This document shows, piece by piece, positions 25,081 to 33,596 of a stretch of DNA of 64,000 nt. The first letter of the stretch is position 1. Every line of letters begins with the position of its first letter. The notes beneath the pieces are model-generated. The model made no database searches. It was given only the letters and a program-made list of their open reading frames with translations, and was not told where the DNA came from. Made by a program: the position numbers and the translations under genes. This DNA is from Myxococcales bacterium (GTDB lineage: Bacteria; Myxococcota_A; Polyangia; Haliangiales; Haliangiaceae), in NCBI GenBank assembly GCA_016706545.1, contig JADJJK010000022.1, forward strand, positions 83,612 through 147,611, written 5' to 3'.

Positions 25081-27278
25081 AGCTTGGCTGGATCGGCGGC
25101 TGGCGTCGAGTCCGCGGCGACGTTGACTGCGGGGCCACCGCGGCGATCCGCCGCAGCCGCCGCAGCCGCCGCCGCCGCCGCATCCGCCGTCCCCTCCGCC
25201 GCCGCCTTGCTCCCGCCCCGGGAATCCATCGAGCTCACGTCCATCGCAGCCAGTGAGGTGCCATCCGGTCCGATCCTCCACCAGCGCCTCGCCTGCTCCA
25301 GCGACGAAGTCCGCGGCACCTTGTCCGGCAAGGTCGCGAAGAACACGCGGCCATAGGTACGGGTGACGATGCGGCCGTCGAGCACCGCGACGATGCCGCG
25401 ATCATCCGAGCGCCGGATCAGGCGGCCAAACCCCTGCTTGAGCGCGATGGCCGCCTCGGGGAGCTGGATCGCCGCGAACGGATCTGCGCCGCCTTCGGCC
25501 GCGACCTGCATGCGCGCGGCCTGCAAGGGATCGACATGCGGAGTGAACGGCAGGCGGTCGATGATCACCAGGCGCAGCGCCTCACCCGGGACGTCCACGC
25601 CCTCCCAGAACGAGCCGCAGCCAAAGAGCACGCTGCCGGGCGTGCTGCGAAAACGCTCCACCAGCAAGCCGCGCGGCGCCTCGCCTTGGACCCAGCGCGG
25701 GAACGGGAGATCCGCCAGGAGCCGCGCCAGCGCGCCCAGGCTTCGGTGGCTGGTGCAGAGCACGAAGGCGCCGCCCCCGGTGAGGGTGACCAGCTCGCGG
25801 ATGCGGGCGGCGGCGGCGACGGAGAAGGCCGGATCGTCGGGCGCGGGTAGATCGCGCGGGACATAGAGGAGCGCGCAGCGCGCGTAGTCGAAGGGCGAGT
25901 CGACGATGAGCTCGTCGACGTGCTCGGGGGTCAGCCCCAGGCGGTGGCGGGTGTAGCGCAGGGTGCCGCCGGTGCTGAGCGTGGCCGACGTGAAGATGGG
26001 CGTGGGAGCGGCACGGCCAGGGCCAAGCAGGTACCGCGCGACGAGCTCGGCGACGCGAATCGGCGAGGCGATGAGGGCGGTGTGGTGGCTGCGCGCTTCG
26101 CCCCAGTACACATAGGACGCCTGGCGCTGCTCGGCGAGGACGGCGAGCGCGTCGCGCATGGCGCGGGCGCGAAACGCAAGCTGCCCCAGGCCGCCGCGAG
26201 TGGCCGCGGTGGTGACCGACTCCTCGGGCCCGTCTTCGGACTCTGCCTCCGCCGCGCGCGCGACGTCCTCGAGCGCGGTGTCCAGCTCGAACCACGCGCG
26301 CTGCCTGACGGGGTGATCGAACAGCCCCGGCGGCAACGCGACGCGGCCCTCGCTTGGCCCAGGTGACCCAGGTGCCCCGGTTGGCCCGATTGGCCCGGTT
26401 GGCCGCTCCGCGAACTCCAGCGGCAGCAGCGCCGTCCGCACGCTGGCGAACAGCGCCACGCCAGCGCGCTCGGCGACGCGCACCGGCAGGCTGGACTCCG
26501 CGCCGGTCCACAGCGCCATCTTGCCCAGCAAGTTGTGCGCGTCTCGAAGGAGCGCGCCGAGCTGCGAGGTGGAGAACCGCACGCCGAAGTGCTCGGTGGC
26601 CACGTCCTCCAAGAGGTGTGCCTCGTCGAAGACGACCGCGTCGTGCTCTGGCAGGATGCGCGCGCTGCCTCCGCCGGCGCGGATGGCCAGGTCGGCGAAG
26701 TACAGGTGGTGATTGACCAGGATCAGGTTGGCCTTCTCGGCGGCGCGCCGCGCGGTCGTGACGAAGCAAACGCCGTGGAATGGGCAGCGCGGCCCAAGGC
26801 GCGCCTCCGAGGTGGTGGTGACCTCGCTCCACCAGGGGTCATCCTCGCCCAGCCACTCCACCTCCGCGCGATCTCCGGTGCTGGTCTGCGCGGCCCACGC
26901 TGCGATGCCGCGATCGTCCCTGCGCTCTGTGGTTAGCTCCACCAGCTTGCGCTTGCAGACATAGTTGGAGATGCCCTTTAGCACCACCGCGGCGAACGGC
27001 CGCGGCACGATGGTGCGGAGCAGCGGCACGTCGTTGCGCGCGATCTGATCCTGCAGCGCTCGGGTTCCGGTGGACACCACCACGCGCTGGCCAGACTGCA
27101 GCGCCGGCACCAGGTACGCGAGCGTCTTGCCGATGCCGGTGCCGGCCTCCACCAGGAGCGCACGGCGGCTGTCGAGAGCCGCCGCCACCGCCTCCGCCAT
27201 GCGTCGTTGCCCCGGCCGATCCTCGTAGTGAGGGATCGCCGAAGCCAGGCCGCCGCCTGGCTCCAGCAGGTCGTTCAC
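25077..27278 (-). CDS. DinG/XPD-family ATP-dependent DNA helicase
   Basis: A 733-residue superfamily 2 helicase of the iron-sulfur DinG/YoaA group. Motif I is EAGTGIGKTLAYLVPAL, motif II is DEAHLLEDVA, and the C-terminal motifs read FWEGVDVPGEALRLVIIDRLPF and QGFGRLIRRSDDRG. Four Cys in the N-terminal half (YVCKRK, GPRCPFHGVC) may hold the 4Fe-4S cluster. The family unwinds forked or R-loop DNA with 5'-3' polarity. The C-terminus carries a run of about 11 alanines. The GTG start overlaps the hisIE stop by 4 nt, and its own stop overlaps plsY in the same way. Confidence 0.88.
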   Translation of the reverse strand: MNDLLEPGGGLASAIPHYEDRPGQRRMAEAVAAALDSRRALLVEAGTGIGKTLAYLVPALQSGQRVVVSTGTRALQDQIARNDVPLLRTIVPRPFAAVVLKGISNYVCKRKLVELTTERRDDRGIAAWAAQTSTGDRAEVEWLGEDDPWWSEVTTTSEARLGPRCPFHGVCFVTTARRAAEKANLILVNHHLYFADLAIRAGGGSARILPEHDAVVFDEAHLLEDVATEHFGVRFSTSQLGALLRDAHNLLGKMALWTGAESSLPVRVAERAGVALFASVRTALLPLEFAERPTGPIGPTGAPGSPGPSEGRVALPPGLFDHPVRQRAWFELDTALEDVARAAEAESEDGPEESVTTAATRGGLGQLAFRARAMRDALAVLAEQRQASYVYWGEARSHHTALIASPIRVAELVARYLLGPGRAAPTPIFTSATLSTGGTLRYTRHRLGLTPEHVDELIVDSPFDYARCALLYVPRDLPAPDDPAFSVAAAARIRELVTLTGGGAFVLCTSHRSLGALARLLADLPFPRWVQGEAPRGLLVERFRSTPGSVLFGCGSFWEGVDVPGEALRLVIIDRLPFTPHVDPLQAARMQVAAEGGADPFAAIQLPEAAIALKQGFGRLIRRSDDRGIVAVLDGRIVTRTYGRVFFATLPDKVPRTSSLEQARRWWRIGPDGTSLAAMDVSSMDSRGGSKAAAEGTADAAAAAAAAAAADRRGGPAVNVAADSTPAADPAKL

Positions 27279-28012
27279 GCCTTGGGTCCCCGCGCCGCCT
27301 TCTCGGCGTGCCCGCTCTGGCCGAGCCGCTTGCGCAGCGTGGACCAGACCTCGGACAGCGGCACGTCTCGCGCCGCCAGGCCCACCAGCACATGGAACAG
27401 CAGATCTGCGGTCTCGTGTGCGATGGCGTCGGCTGGCCCGCCCGGCAGCTCGGCGCACAGCTCGCCGCTCTCCTCGCGGATCTTGCTGCAGATCTTGTCT
27501 GGCCCGCCCTCGAGCAGGCTCTTGGTGTAGCTCTTCTCCGCGGTGGCCGCCTTGCGGGCCGAGATGACCTGCTCCAGCGTGTCAAGGATGTGCGGACCAG
27601 CCGGCGAAGAGGGACCTGCGGCGGCGACCGCGCTCGGCACGCCGTCGTCGTGATGCTCGCCTGGCTGCGCGCCTGGCTGCTCGCCCTCTCCGTCCAGGAC
27701 GCGGAAGAAACAAGCGGTGGCGCCGGTGTGGCAGGTGGGCCCGGCGGGCCGCGCCCGCACCAGCACCGCGTCGCGATCGCAGTCGAGCCGCAGCTCGACG
27801 ACCGCCAGGACGTTACCGGAGGTCTCGCCCTTCTTCCACAACGCCCGACGCGAGCGCGACCAGAAATGCACGACCCTGGTAGCGCGGGTGAGCCCGAAAG
27901 CCTCCTGGTTCATCCAGGCCAGCATCAACACCGCGCCGGTATCTGCATCTTGCACGATGCACGGCACAAGCCCGCCCTCGTCGAAGCTCGGCAACGCGCT
28001 CTGGGTGACCAT
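27275..28012 (-). CDS. hisIE: Bifunctional phosphoribosyl-AMP cyclohydrolase/phosphoribosyl-ATP diphosphatase
   Basis: A 245-residue fusion catalysing steps 2 and 3 of histidine synthesis. The HisI half (1-115) has VLMLAWMNQEAF, HFWSRSRRALWKKGETSGN, LDCDRDAVL and the zinc Cys in GPTCHTGATACFF. The HisE half (about 150-235) has LDTLEQVISARK, SYTKSLLEGGPDKICSKIREE and HETADLLFHVLV. The linker is Gly/Ala/Pro-rich. It lies about 30 kb from the hisBHAF group and leads a three-gene unit with the helicase and plsY through 4-nt overlaps. Confidence 0.95.
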   Translation of the reverse strand: MVTQSALPSFDEGGLVPCIVQDADTGAVLMLAWMNQEAFGLTRATRVVHFWSRSRRALWKKGETSGNVLAVVELRLDCDRDAVLVRARPAGPTCHTGATACFFRVLDGEGEQPGAQPGEHHDDGVPSAVAAAGPSSPAGPHILDTLEQVISARKAATAEKSYTKSLLEGGPDKICSKIREESGELCAELPGGPADAIAHETADLLFHVLVGLAARDVPLSEVWSTLRKRLGQSGHAEKAARGPKA

Positions 28013-28150
28013 GCCCTACCTTGGCCATGCTCGAAGATCTCTGTCAATGTGCCGCTTCGGCCGGATTGAACGACGCTGGTCTCGCGCGCCCCATCGCCTC
28101 ACGCCCGGCGCGGCTCGCCTAGCCGGCCTGGGATTGGCTACCCGCCGTCG

Positions 28151-29095
28151 TCAGCGCGACAGGGCGGCGTGCAAGGACAGCGCGGCGCGGGCCTCCTGGC
28201 CATCGCGCGCCAGGCCAAGCGCCAGGATCAACGCGGTGAGGCGGTCCGGATCCGTCACCAGCTTCACCGCGCCCTCCTCTTGCGCGGTGAGCTCTCCGAC
28301 CTTGGCGCGCGCCAGCTCCAGCGCTGCGCTTTGCCGGCCCTCTTGCCGACCCTCTTGCCTGCCTTCTTGCCGGCCCTCTTGTCGGCCTTCTTGCCGGCCC
28401 TCTTGTCGGCCTTCTTGCCGGCCCTCTGCGACGTACTTGCGAGCGAACTCGGTGCGGTACTCTGCGTGCTGCATGTCGGCCTCCAGCGCTCGCCGGAGCG
28501 GCTCCGGCAACGCATCCATGATCACGTCGTAATATAGCCTGGATCGCTCCTCGGGCAGGTCACAGATCCCGTGCAGCGCCGCCTGCGCCGCCGCGAGCGT
28601 CGGGTGCGCCAGCGCGCTGAGCACTCCCAGCTCAGGCAGCAGGCGGGCCGCCCGCGCCGATACTCGCCGCGGCACACGCCCGGGCGAGATCACCACCGGG
28701 CGAAGCGCAAACCCTGGATGTCCCGTGCCGATCCGCCCTCGCGCCCACGCCGCCACCCGGGGCTCCAGCGCGATCACCATCAGCAGCACCGGACAGCCAA
28801 GGCTCCGACGCGCCGCCGTGACGTAGATCGGCCATGACAGCTCCTTGTCCGGATCGATCTGCCGCTGCACCTCCAGGATCACCGCATGCATCGCGCGCCC
28901 CTGCTCGTCTCGAAACACCGTCACCAGGTCCGCGCGATACTCCGTCGGCGCGATCTGCGACAGCTCCGCCGACGCCGCCTCCGCCGACGCCGCCTCGCCC
29001 AGCGCCCGCCGCAGCCGCGCAGGCAAGAGCCGCCGCACCAGTGCGCTCTGGTTGCGCATCAGCTCCACCACGATGTCGTGCGACAGCGACGGCAC
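28151..29095 (-). CDS. Rpn-like PD-(D/E)XK nuclease-fold protein, intact copy
   Basis: A 314-residue protein, the only intact one of three copies. It starts at a GTG: VPSLSHDIVVELMRNQSALV, a usual opening for this family of Rpn/transposase-associated nuclease-fold proteins. The segment EYRADLVTVF, then HAVILEVQRQ resembles the D...E-x-Q core of PD-(D/E)XK nucleases, followed by WPIYVTAARRSLGCPVLL. Activity is inferred from this pattern. After KYVA come eight EGRQ units encoded by a 12-bp tandem repeat, forming a long charged helix, then about 60 residues ending SLHAALSR. The start follows a run of G that would place a ribosome site unusually close. Confidence 0.7.
   Translation of the reverse strand: MPSLSHDIVVELMRNQSALVRRLLPARLRRALGEAASAEAASAELSQIAPTEYRADLVTVFRDEQGRAMHAVILEVQRQIDPDKELSWPIYVTAARRSLGCPVLLMVIALEPRVAAWARGRIGTGHPGFALRPVVISPGRVPRRVSARAARLLPELGVLSALAHPTLAAAQAALHGICDLPEERSRLYYDVIMDALPEPLRRALEADMQHAEYRTEFARKYVAEGRQEGRQEGRQEGRQEGRQEGRQEGRQEGRQSAALELARAKVGELTAQEEGAVKLVTDPDRLTALILALGLARDGQEARAALSLHAALSR
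28331..28426. repeat. 12-bp tandem repeat, eight units (EGRQ)
   Basis: Eight units of 12 bp, of the forms TTGCCGGCCCTC, TTGTCGGCCTTC and close variants, encode EGRQ on the minus strand in copy 1. The multiple of 3 keeps the frame. The corresponding site in copy 2 (29483-29494) has a single unit. Confidence 0.95.
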
Positions 29096-29302
29096 CCCCC
29101 TTGCCAAAGCAAGCCCTGTTCCGCCCGCGCGGCCTCGCAAGTGCCTGCAAGTCCACCCCTCGCCCTGCCTCGCTGGCCGGCTTCGTCCGCCTGCCGGACG
29201 CGCTGTCCGCCATCCGGCGGACGGCCAAGGATAGAGGCTCTCAGGGCGCGCTCCGCAGGCGCCGATTGGCTGCCCGCGCTGCAACGCGGCTACCCGCCGT
29301 CG

Positions 29303-30162
29303 TCAGCGCGACAGGGCGGCGTGCAAGGACAGCGCGGCGCGGGCCTCCTGGCCATCGCGCGCCAGGCCAAGCGCCAGGATCAACGCGGTGAGGCGGTCCG
29401 GATCCGTCACCAGCTTCACCGCGCCCTCCTCTTGCGCGGTGAGCTCTCCGACCTTGGCGCGCGCCAGCTCCAGCGCTGCGCTTTGCCGGCCCTCTGCGAC
29501 GTACTTGCGAGCAAACTCGGTGCGGTACTCTGCGTGCTGCATGTCGGCCTCCAGCGCTCGCCGGAGCGGCTCCGGCAACGCATCCATGATCACGTCGTAA
29601 TATAGCCTGGATCGCTCCTCGGGCAGGTCACAGATCCCGTGCAGCGCCGCCTGCGCCGCCGCGAGCGTCGGGTGCGCCAGCTCGCTGAGCACGCCCAGCT
29701 CAGGCAGCAGGCGAGCCGCCCGCGCCGATACTCGCCGCGGCACACGCCCGGGCGAGATCACCACCGGGCGAAGCGCAAACCCTGGATGTCCCGTGCCGAT
29801 CCGCCCTCGCGCCCACGCCGCCACCCGGGGCTCCAGCGCGATCACCATCAGCAGCACCTGGACAGCCAAGGCTCCGACGCGCCGCCGTGACGTAGATCGG
29901 CCATGACAGCCCTTGTCCGGATCGATCTGCCGCTGCACCTCCAGGATCACCGCATGCATCGCGCGCCCTGCTCGTCTCGAAACACCGTCACCAGGTCCGC
30001 GCGATACTCCGTCGGCGCGATCTGCGACAGCTCCGCCGACGCCGCCTCCGCGGACGCCGCCTCGCCCAGCGCCCGCCGCAGCCGCGCAGGCAAGAGCCGC
30101 CGCACCAGTGCGCTCTGGTTGCGCATCAGCTCCACCACGATGTCGTGCGACAGCGACGGCAC
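29303..30162 (-). pseudogene. Rpn-like gene, second copy, frameshifted
   Basis: Compared with the intact copy, this one lacks one C near 29968 (CCCC to CCC), lacks one T near 29910 and gains one T near 29860, so the frame is broken three times. The N-terminal part VPSLSHDIVVELMRNQ to FRDEQG and the C-terminal part VLLMVIALEP to SLHAALSR remain readable in separate frames. It has one EGRQ unit and a G-run one base shorter before the GTG. The indels sit in or beside short homopolymers, so sequencing error cannot be excluded. Confidence 0.75.
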
Positions 30163-30368
30163 CCCCTTGCCAAAGCAAGCCCTGTTCCGCCCGCGCGGCC
30201 TCGCAAGTGCCTGCAAGTCCACCCCTCGCCTTACCTCGCTGGCCGGCTTCGTCCGCCTGCCGGACGCGCTGTCCGCCATCCGGCGGACGGCCAAGGATAG
30301 AGGCTCTCAGGGCGCGCTCCGCAGGCGCCGATTGGCTGCCCGCGCTGCAACGCGGCTACCCGCCGTCG

Positions 30369-31285
30369 TCAGCGCGACAGGGCGGCGTGCAAGGACAGCG
30401 CGGCGCGGGCCTCCTGGCCATCGCGCGCCAGGCCAAGCGCCAGGATCAACGCGGTGAGGCGGTCCGGATCCGTCACCAGCTTCACCGCGCCCTCCTCTTG
30501 CGCGGTGAGCTCTCCGACCTTGGCGCGCGCCAGCTCCAGCGCTGCGCTTTGCCGACCCTCTTGCCTGCCTTCTTGCCGGCCCTCTTGTCGGCCTTCTTGT
30601 CGGCCTTCTTGCCGGCCCTCTGCGACGTACTTGCGAGCAAACTCGGTGCGGTACTCTGCGTGCTGCATGTCGGCCTCCAGCGCTCGCCGGAGCGGCTCCG
30701 GCAACGCATCCATGATCACGTCGTAATATAGCCTGGATCGCCCTCGGGTAGGTCACAGATCCCGTGCAGCGCCGCCTGCGCCGCCGCGAGCGTCGGGTGC
30801 GCCAGCGCTGAGCACTCCCAGCTCAGGCAGCAGGCGGGCCGCCCGCGCCGATACTCGCCGCGGCACACGCCCGGGCGAGATCACCACCGGGCGAAGCGCA
30901 AACCCTGGATGTCCCGTGCCGATCCGTCCTCGCGCCCACGCCGCCACCCGGGCTCCAGCGCGATCACCATCAGCAGCACCGGACAGCCAAGGCTCCGACG
31001 CGCCGCCGTGACGTAGATCGGCCATGACAGCTCCTTGTCCGGATCGATCTGCCGCTGCACCTCCAGGATCACCGCGTGCATCGCGCGCCCCTGCTCGTCT
31101 CGAAACACCGTCACCAGGTCCGCGCGATACTCCGTCGGCGCGATCTGCGACAGCTCCGCCGACGCCGGCTCTGCGGACGCCGCCTCGCCCAGCGCCCGCC
31201 GCAGCCGCGCAGGCAACAGCCGCCGCACCAGTGCGCTCTGGTTGCGCATCAGCTCCACCACGATGTCGTGCGACAGCGACGGCAC
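30369..31285 (-). pseudogene. Rpn-like gene, third copy, frameshifted
   Basis: The N-terminal two thirds is intact through VLLMVIALEP; then a G is missing (near 30950), two bases are missing in GCGCGCTG (near 30807) and a T is missing near 30741. The C-terminal part from MDALPEPLRRALEADM to SLHAALSR is readable. It keeps six EGRQ units. The independent set of indels shows that this copy decayed separately from copy 2, unless they are sequencing errors. Confidence 0.75.
30549..30620. repeat. 12-bp tandem repeat, six units (EGRQ)
   Basis: Six 12-bp units in copy 3, in the order seen in copy 1 but with one TTGCCGGCCCTC unit missing at the left edge and a different internal arrangement (two adjacent TTGTCGGCCTTC units). 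The copy numbers 8, 1 and 6 in the three gene copies indicate slippage. Confidence 0.95.
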
Positions 31286-31496
31286 CCCCCTTGCCAAAGC
31301 AAGCCCTGTTCCGCCCGCGCGGCCTCGCAAGTGCCTGCAAACCCTCCCCTCGCCCTGCCTCGCTGGCCGGCTTCGTCCGCCTGCCGGACGCCCTGTCCGC
31401 CATCCGGCGGACGGCCCACCAAGAAGGCGGATTCTGCGCGGGACGAAAAAAGGCGCTCCACCGCGTGGCGAACGCCTCGGGCTTCGCGCGGGGCGC

Positions 31497-31976
31497 TCAG
31501 GTCTCGGCGGCGGCCCAGCGCGCGTAAGGATCTTCGGCCAGCCGGCTGTTGTAGTAGCGAGGGTCATCGGTGACCTCGCGGCCGAGCCATGCGGGGCGCT
31601 CGAAGACCTCGTCTTCCGAGGACAGCTCAAGCTCAGCGACGACCAGCGGCGCGTTGTCACCGGCAAACACATCGATCTCCCACCGCTTGCCCTGATGCAT
31701 CACCTCGTAGCGCGTCTTGTCGATGAGCGGCGGCAGGCACAGGGGCAAGAGCAGGCGCGCTTGCTCTGCCGCCAGCGGCAGCTCGATCTCCACGCGGGTG
31801 GCGCCGGTGGTCTTGCCCTTGATGGTGAGAAAGGCCTCGCCTCCGGACGCGCGCACGCGCACGGTGCGCTCCGGATCGCGCGTCAGGTACCCTTGCACCA
31901 GGCGGGTCCCGGGCCCGGCGTCCACGCGCCAGGACTCGGAGGTCAGGAGAAACTTACGCTCGATCTCGAAGGTCAT
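31497..31976 (-). CDS. CYTH-domain protein (triphosphatase-like)
   Basis: A 159-residue protein of the CYTH superfamily, beginning MTFEIERKFLLTSESW with the signature ExExK. Further charged strands follow the triphosphate tunnel pattern: TVRVRASGGEAFLTIKGK, TRVEIELPL, TRYEVMHQGKRWEIDVFAG and LVVAELELSSEDE. Members hydrolyse inorganic triphosphate or thiamine triphosphate; class IV adenylate cyclases are a minority. The ATG fits the family start; the longer frame upstream is low-complexity. It ends a minus-strand trio with the GIDE-like protein and MarC. Confidence 0.9.
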   Translation of the reverse strand: MTFEIERKFLLTSESWRVDAGPGTRLVQGYLTRDPERTVRVRASGGEAFLTIKGKTTGATRVEIELPLAAEQARLLLPLCLPPLIDKTRYEVMHQGKRWEIDVFAGDNAPLVVAELELSSEDEVFERPAWLGREVTDDPRYYNSRLAEDPYARWAAAET

Positions 31977-32004
31977 GGCGGCTCCAGGCGTTGGCAGGAT
32001 GAAG

Positions 32005-32751
32005 TCAGCTTCGCCGCCACGTGCGGCGCACCAGGCGCGCGGCGCGGCGGGTGCGTCGCAGGGCGCGGCGGCCCGCGCGGCGCAGCCGGCGCAGGTGCCA
32101 GCGCCCCAGGGGCCAGGTTCCATGGGCAGGCCCCAGGGTGAGGGGGTGATCTATCGATCCCGAGAGGCAGCGCTCGAGCGGCGCCTCTCGGTAGGTCGCC
32201 GGCGAGGCGCCGAGGGCGCTCCCCGCAGGTTCTTCGCGGACGAGCCCATAGACGGAGATCTTGTCTCCGAGCCGCAGCGTCTTCTCCCGCAGGTTGCTGA
32301 GCCGGGGGACCTTCTCCGCCGAGAGCCGCCAGGGATACGCGAACGCTTGCCTGCGCTCCTCGCGCACCCAGCGCAGACGTCGGGTGGGGAACGCCAGCTC
32401 CACGCGCTCGCCGCGCACCCGGACACGGCCCTCCGCCGTCTTGAGGAAGAACTCGGTGGCGCGCTGCTCGCTGACGGTCAGCCCCGAGACGACTGCAACC
32501 GTCGGGTTCTGGTAGCTCAGCCTCGCAGAGGCGCTGTACGCTGCACAGGCGCCGCCGCTGAGCGGCGCGCGAAGCGGCGCTGGGACATCCTCGATCCAGC
32601 CGGTGACGCACACCGCATCACCCGCCGCACCTCGCGCGCTGGCTGCCCGCAAGCGCCGCGCGGCGACGCGGTGCTCGCGGCTCCGGTAGGCGCGCACCCT
32701 ATCGCCGACAACCAAGGCGGCGACCACGGTGAGCGCGAAGACCAGCAACAT
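32005..32751 (-). CDS. Membrane-anchored GIDE-like protein
   Basis: A 248-residue protein with one N-terminal transmembrane segment (MLLVFALTVVAALVVG). The segment VCVTGWIEDVPAPLRAPLSGGACAAYSA, then beta-strands and LRLGDKISVYGLVREE, recall the GIDE domain of MULAN-like proteins, where PLSG..C..Y and a late G..V.V.G are conserved. This assignment is by eye and not certain. The basic tail is very Arg-rich. It starts 15 nt after the MarC stop and ends 28 nt before the CYTH gene, so the three genes are likely one unit. A role in the inner membrane is inferred. Confidence 0.5.
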   Translation of the reverse strand: MLLVFALTVVAALVVGDRVRAYRSREHRVAARRLRAASARGAAGDAVCVTGWIEDVPAPLRAPLSGGACAAYSASARLSYQNPTVAVVSGLTVSEQRATEFFLKTAEGRVRVRGERVELAFPTRRLRWVREERRQAFAYPWRLSAEKVPRLSNLREKTLRLGDKISVYGLVREEPAGSALGASPATYREAPLERCLSGSIDHPLTLGPAHGTWPLGRWHLRRLRRAGRRALRRTRRAARLVRRTWRRS

Positions 32752-32766
32752 GCGCGAGCGATGAGC

Positions 32767-33402
32767 TTACCCCATGCGCACGAGATCGCGCACACCTCCG
32801 GCGACGAACTCCACCGCGATGGCGGCGAGCAGAAGGCCCATCACGCGCTCGAAGGCGTGCAGCAGGGTCTTGGGCAGGAAGCGCTCCGCCGTCGAGGCGC
32901 CGCGCATGAACAGCCAGCAGGCCAGGCAGGTGATGGTGATGGCGGCGAACACGCCGAGCGTCGGCACCAGGCGCCAGTTGGCGCGGCTCATGAAGACGGC
33001 GACGGTGGCGATGGCACCAGGCCCCGCGAGCATGGGCATGGCCAGCGGGAAGATGGCGACGTCGGCGCGGGACCGGCTCTCGTCCTGCTCCTCGATGGTG
33101 GTGCGGGTGGGTGAAGGATTGGCGCGCATCATGTCCACCGACATCAAGAGCAGCATGATGCCGCCGGCCACCTTGAACGCGCCCAGGCTGATGCCGAAGG
33201 CGCGGAAGATGAGCCCGCCGGCGAGCGCGAAGATGCAAAGGATCACCCACGCGGCGAAGGCAGCGCGGCGGGCCACCTTGCGACGGCTGGGCGCGTCGTG
33301 GCCGGAGGTGATGCTGAGGAACACCGGCACGCAGGCCAGCGGATCGATGACAAAGAACACCGCCGACAGCGCCACCACGGCGAAGGTCAGATCAGCCCCC
33401 AT
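32767..33402 (-). CDS. MarC-family membrane protein
   Basis: A 211-residue integral membrane protein with about six hydrophobic helices. It opens LTFAVVALSAVFFVIDPLACVPVFLSIT, the standard MarC start (FxxVDPxGxxPxF), and contains FGISLGAFKVAGGIMLLLM and FPLAMPMLAGPGAIATVAVFM, the second half-repeat. Family function is unclear; MarC is no longer linked to drug resistance. It heads the MarC, GIDE-like, CYTH unit and is divergent from the nucleotidyltransferase gene. Confidence 0.9.
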   Translation of the reverse strand: MGADLTFAVVALSAVFFVIDPLACVPVFLSITSGHDAPSRRKVARRAAFAAWVILCIFALAGGLIFRAFGISLGAFKVAGGIMLLLMSVDMMRANPSPTRTTIEEQDESRSRADVAIFPLAMPMLAGPGAIATVAVFMSRANWRLVPTLGVFAAITITCLACWLFMRGASTAERFLPKTLLHAFERVMGLLLAAIAVEFVAGGVRDLVRMG

Positions 33403-33596
33403 GCGGCCAGCATGCCTCAACGTGGCGCAGTTTGCCGCGTCCTGACGCCGCCAAGACCACCAGGCCGGCGGGGACCGACAGGTCGGCGCCGCCCGCCTCA
33501 CGAGCGAGGTGCTTTTTCAGCTCCCTGCCAGCTCTGGGTCTGGCGCAAGCTGGCCCAGCGCGATATCAGAGGCGTACCTACCAGGTTGGACCTTTC

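Larger units (their letters stand above)
28139..31412. repeat. Three direct copies of a ~1.1-kb Rpn-like gene unit
   Basis: Three head-to-tail units carry the same gene on the minus strand. The shared left edge CCCGCCGTCG occurs at 28141, 29293 and 30359, giving spacings of 1152 and 1066 nt. Most of the difference is 84 nt of a 12-bp coding repeat; the rest is small indels. Each unit ends on the right with a hairpin GTCCGC-CATCCG-GCGGAC (29205-29222, 30271-30288, 31395-31412), about 110 nt ahead of each GTG. The copies look nearly identical outside indels, so the duplication is recent. No terminal inverted repeats or transposase were seen. Confidence 0.9.

Noticed and set aside
28331..28426. 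Tandem repeat as a CRISPR array
   Set aside because: Units are 12 bp, adjacent and in frame, with no spacers.
28139..31412. Insertion sequence
   Set aside because: No transposase motif, terminal inverted repeats or target duplications; the units are direct duplicates of a nuclease-fold gene.
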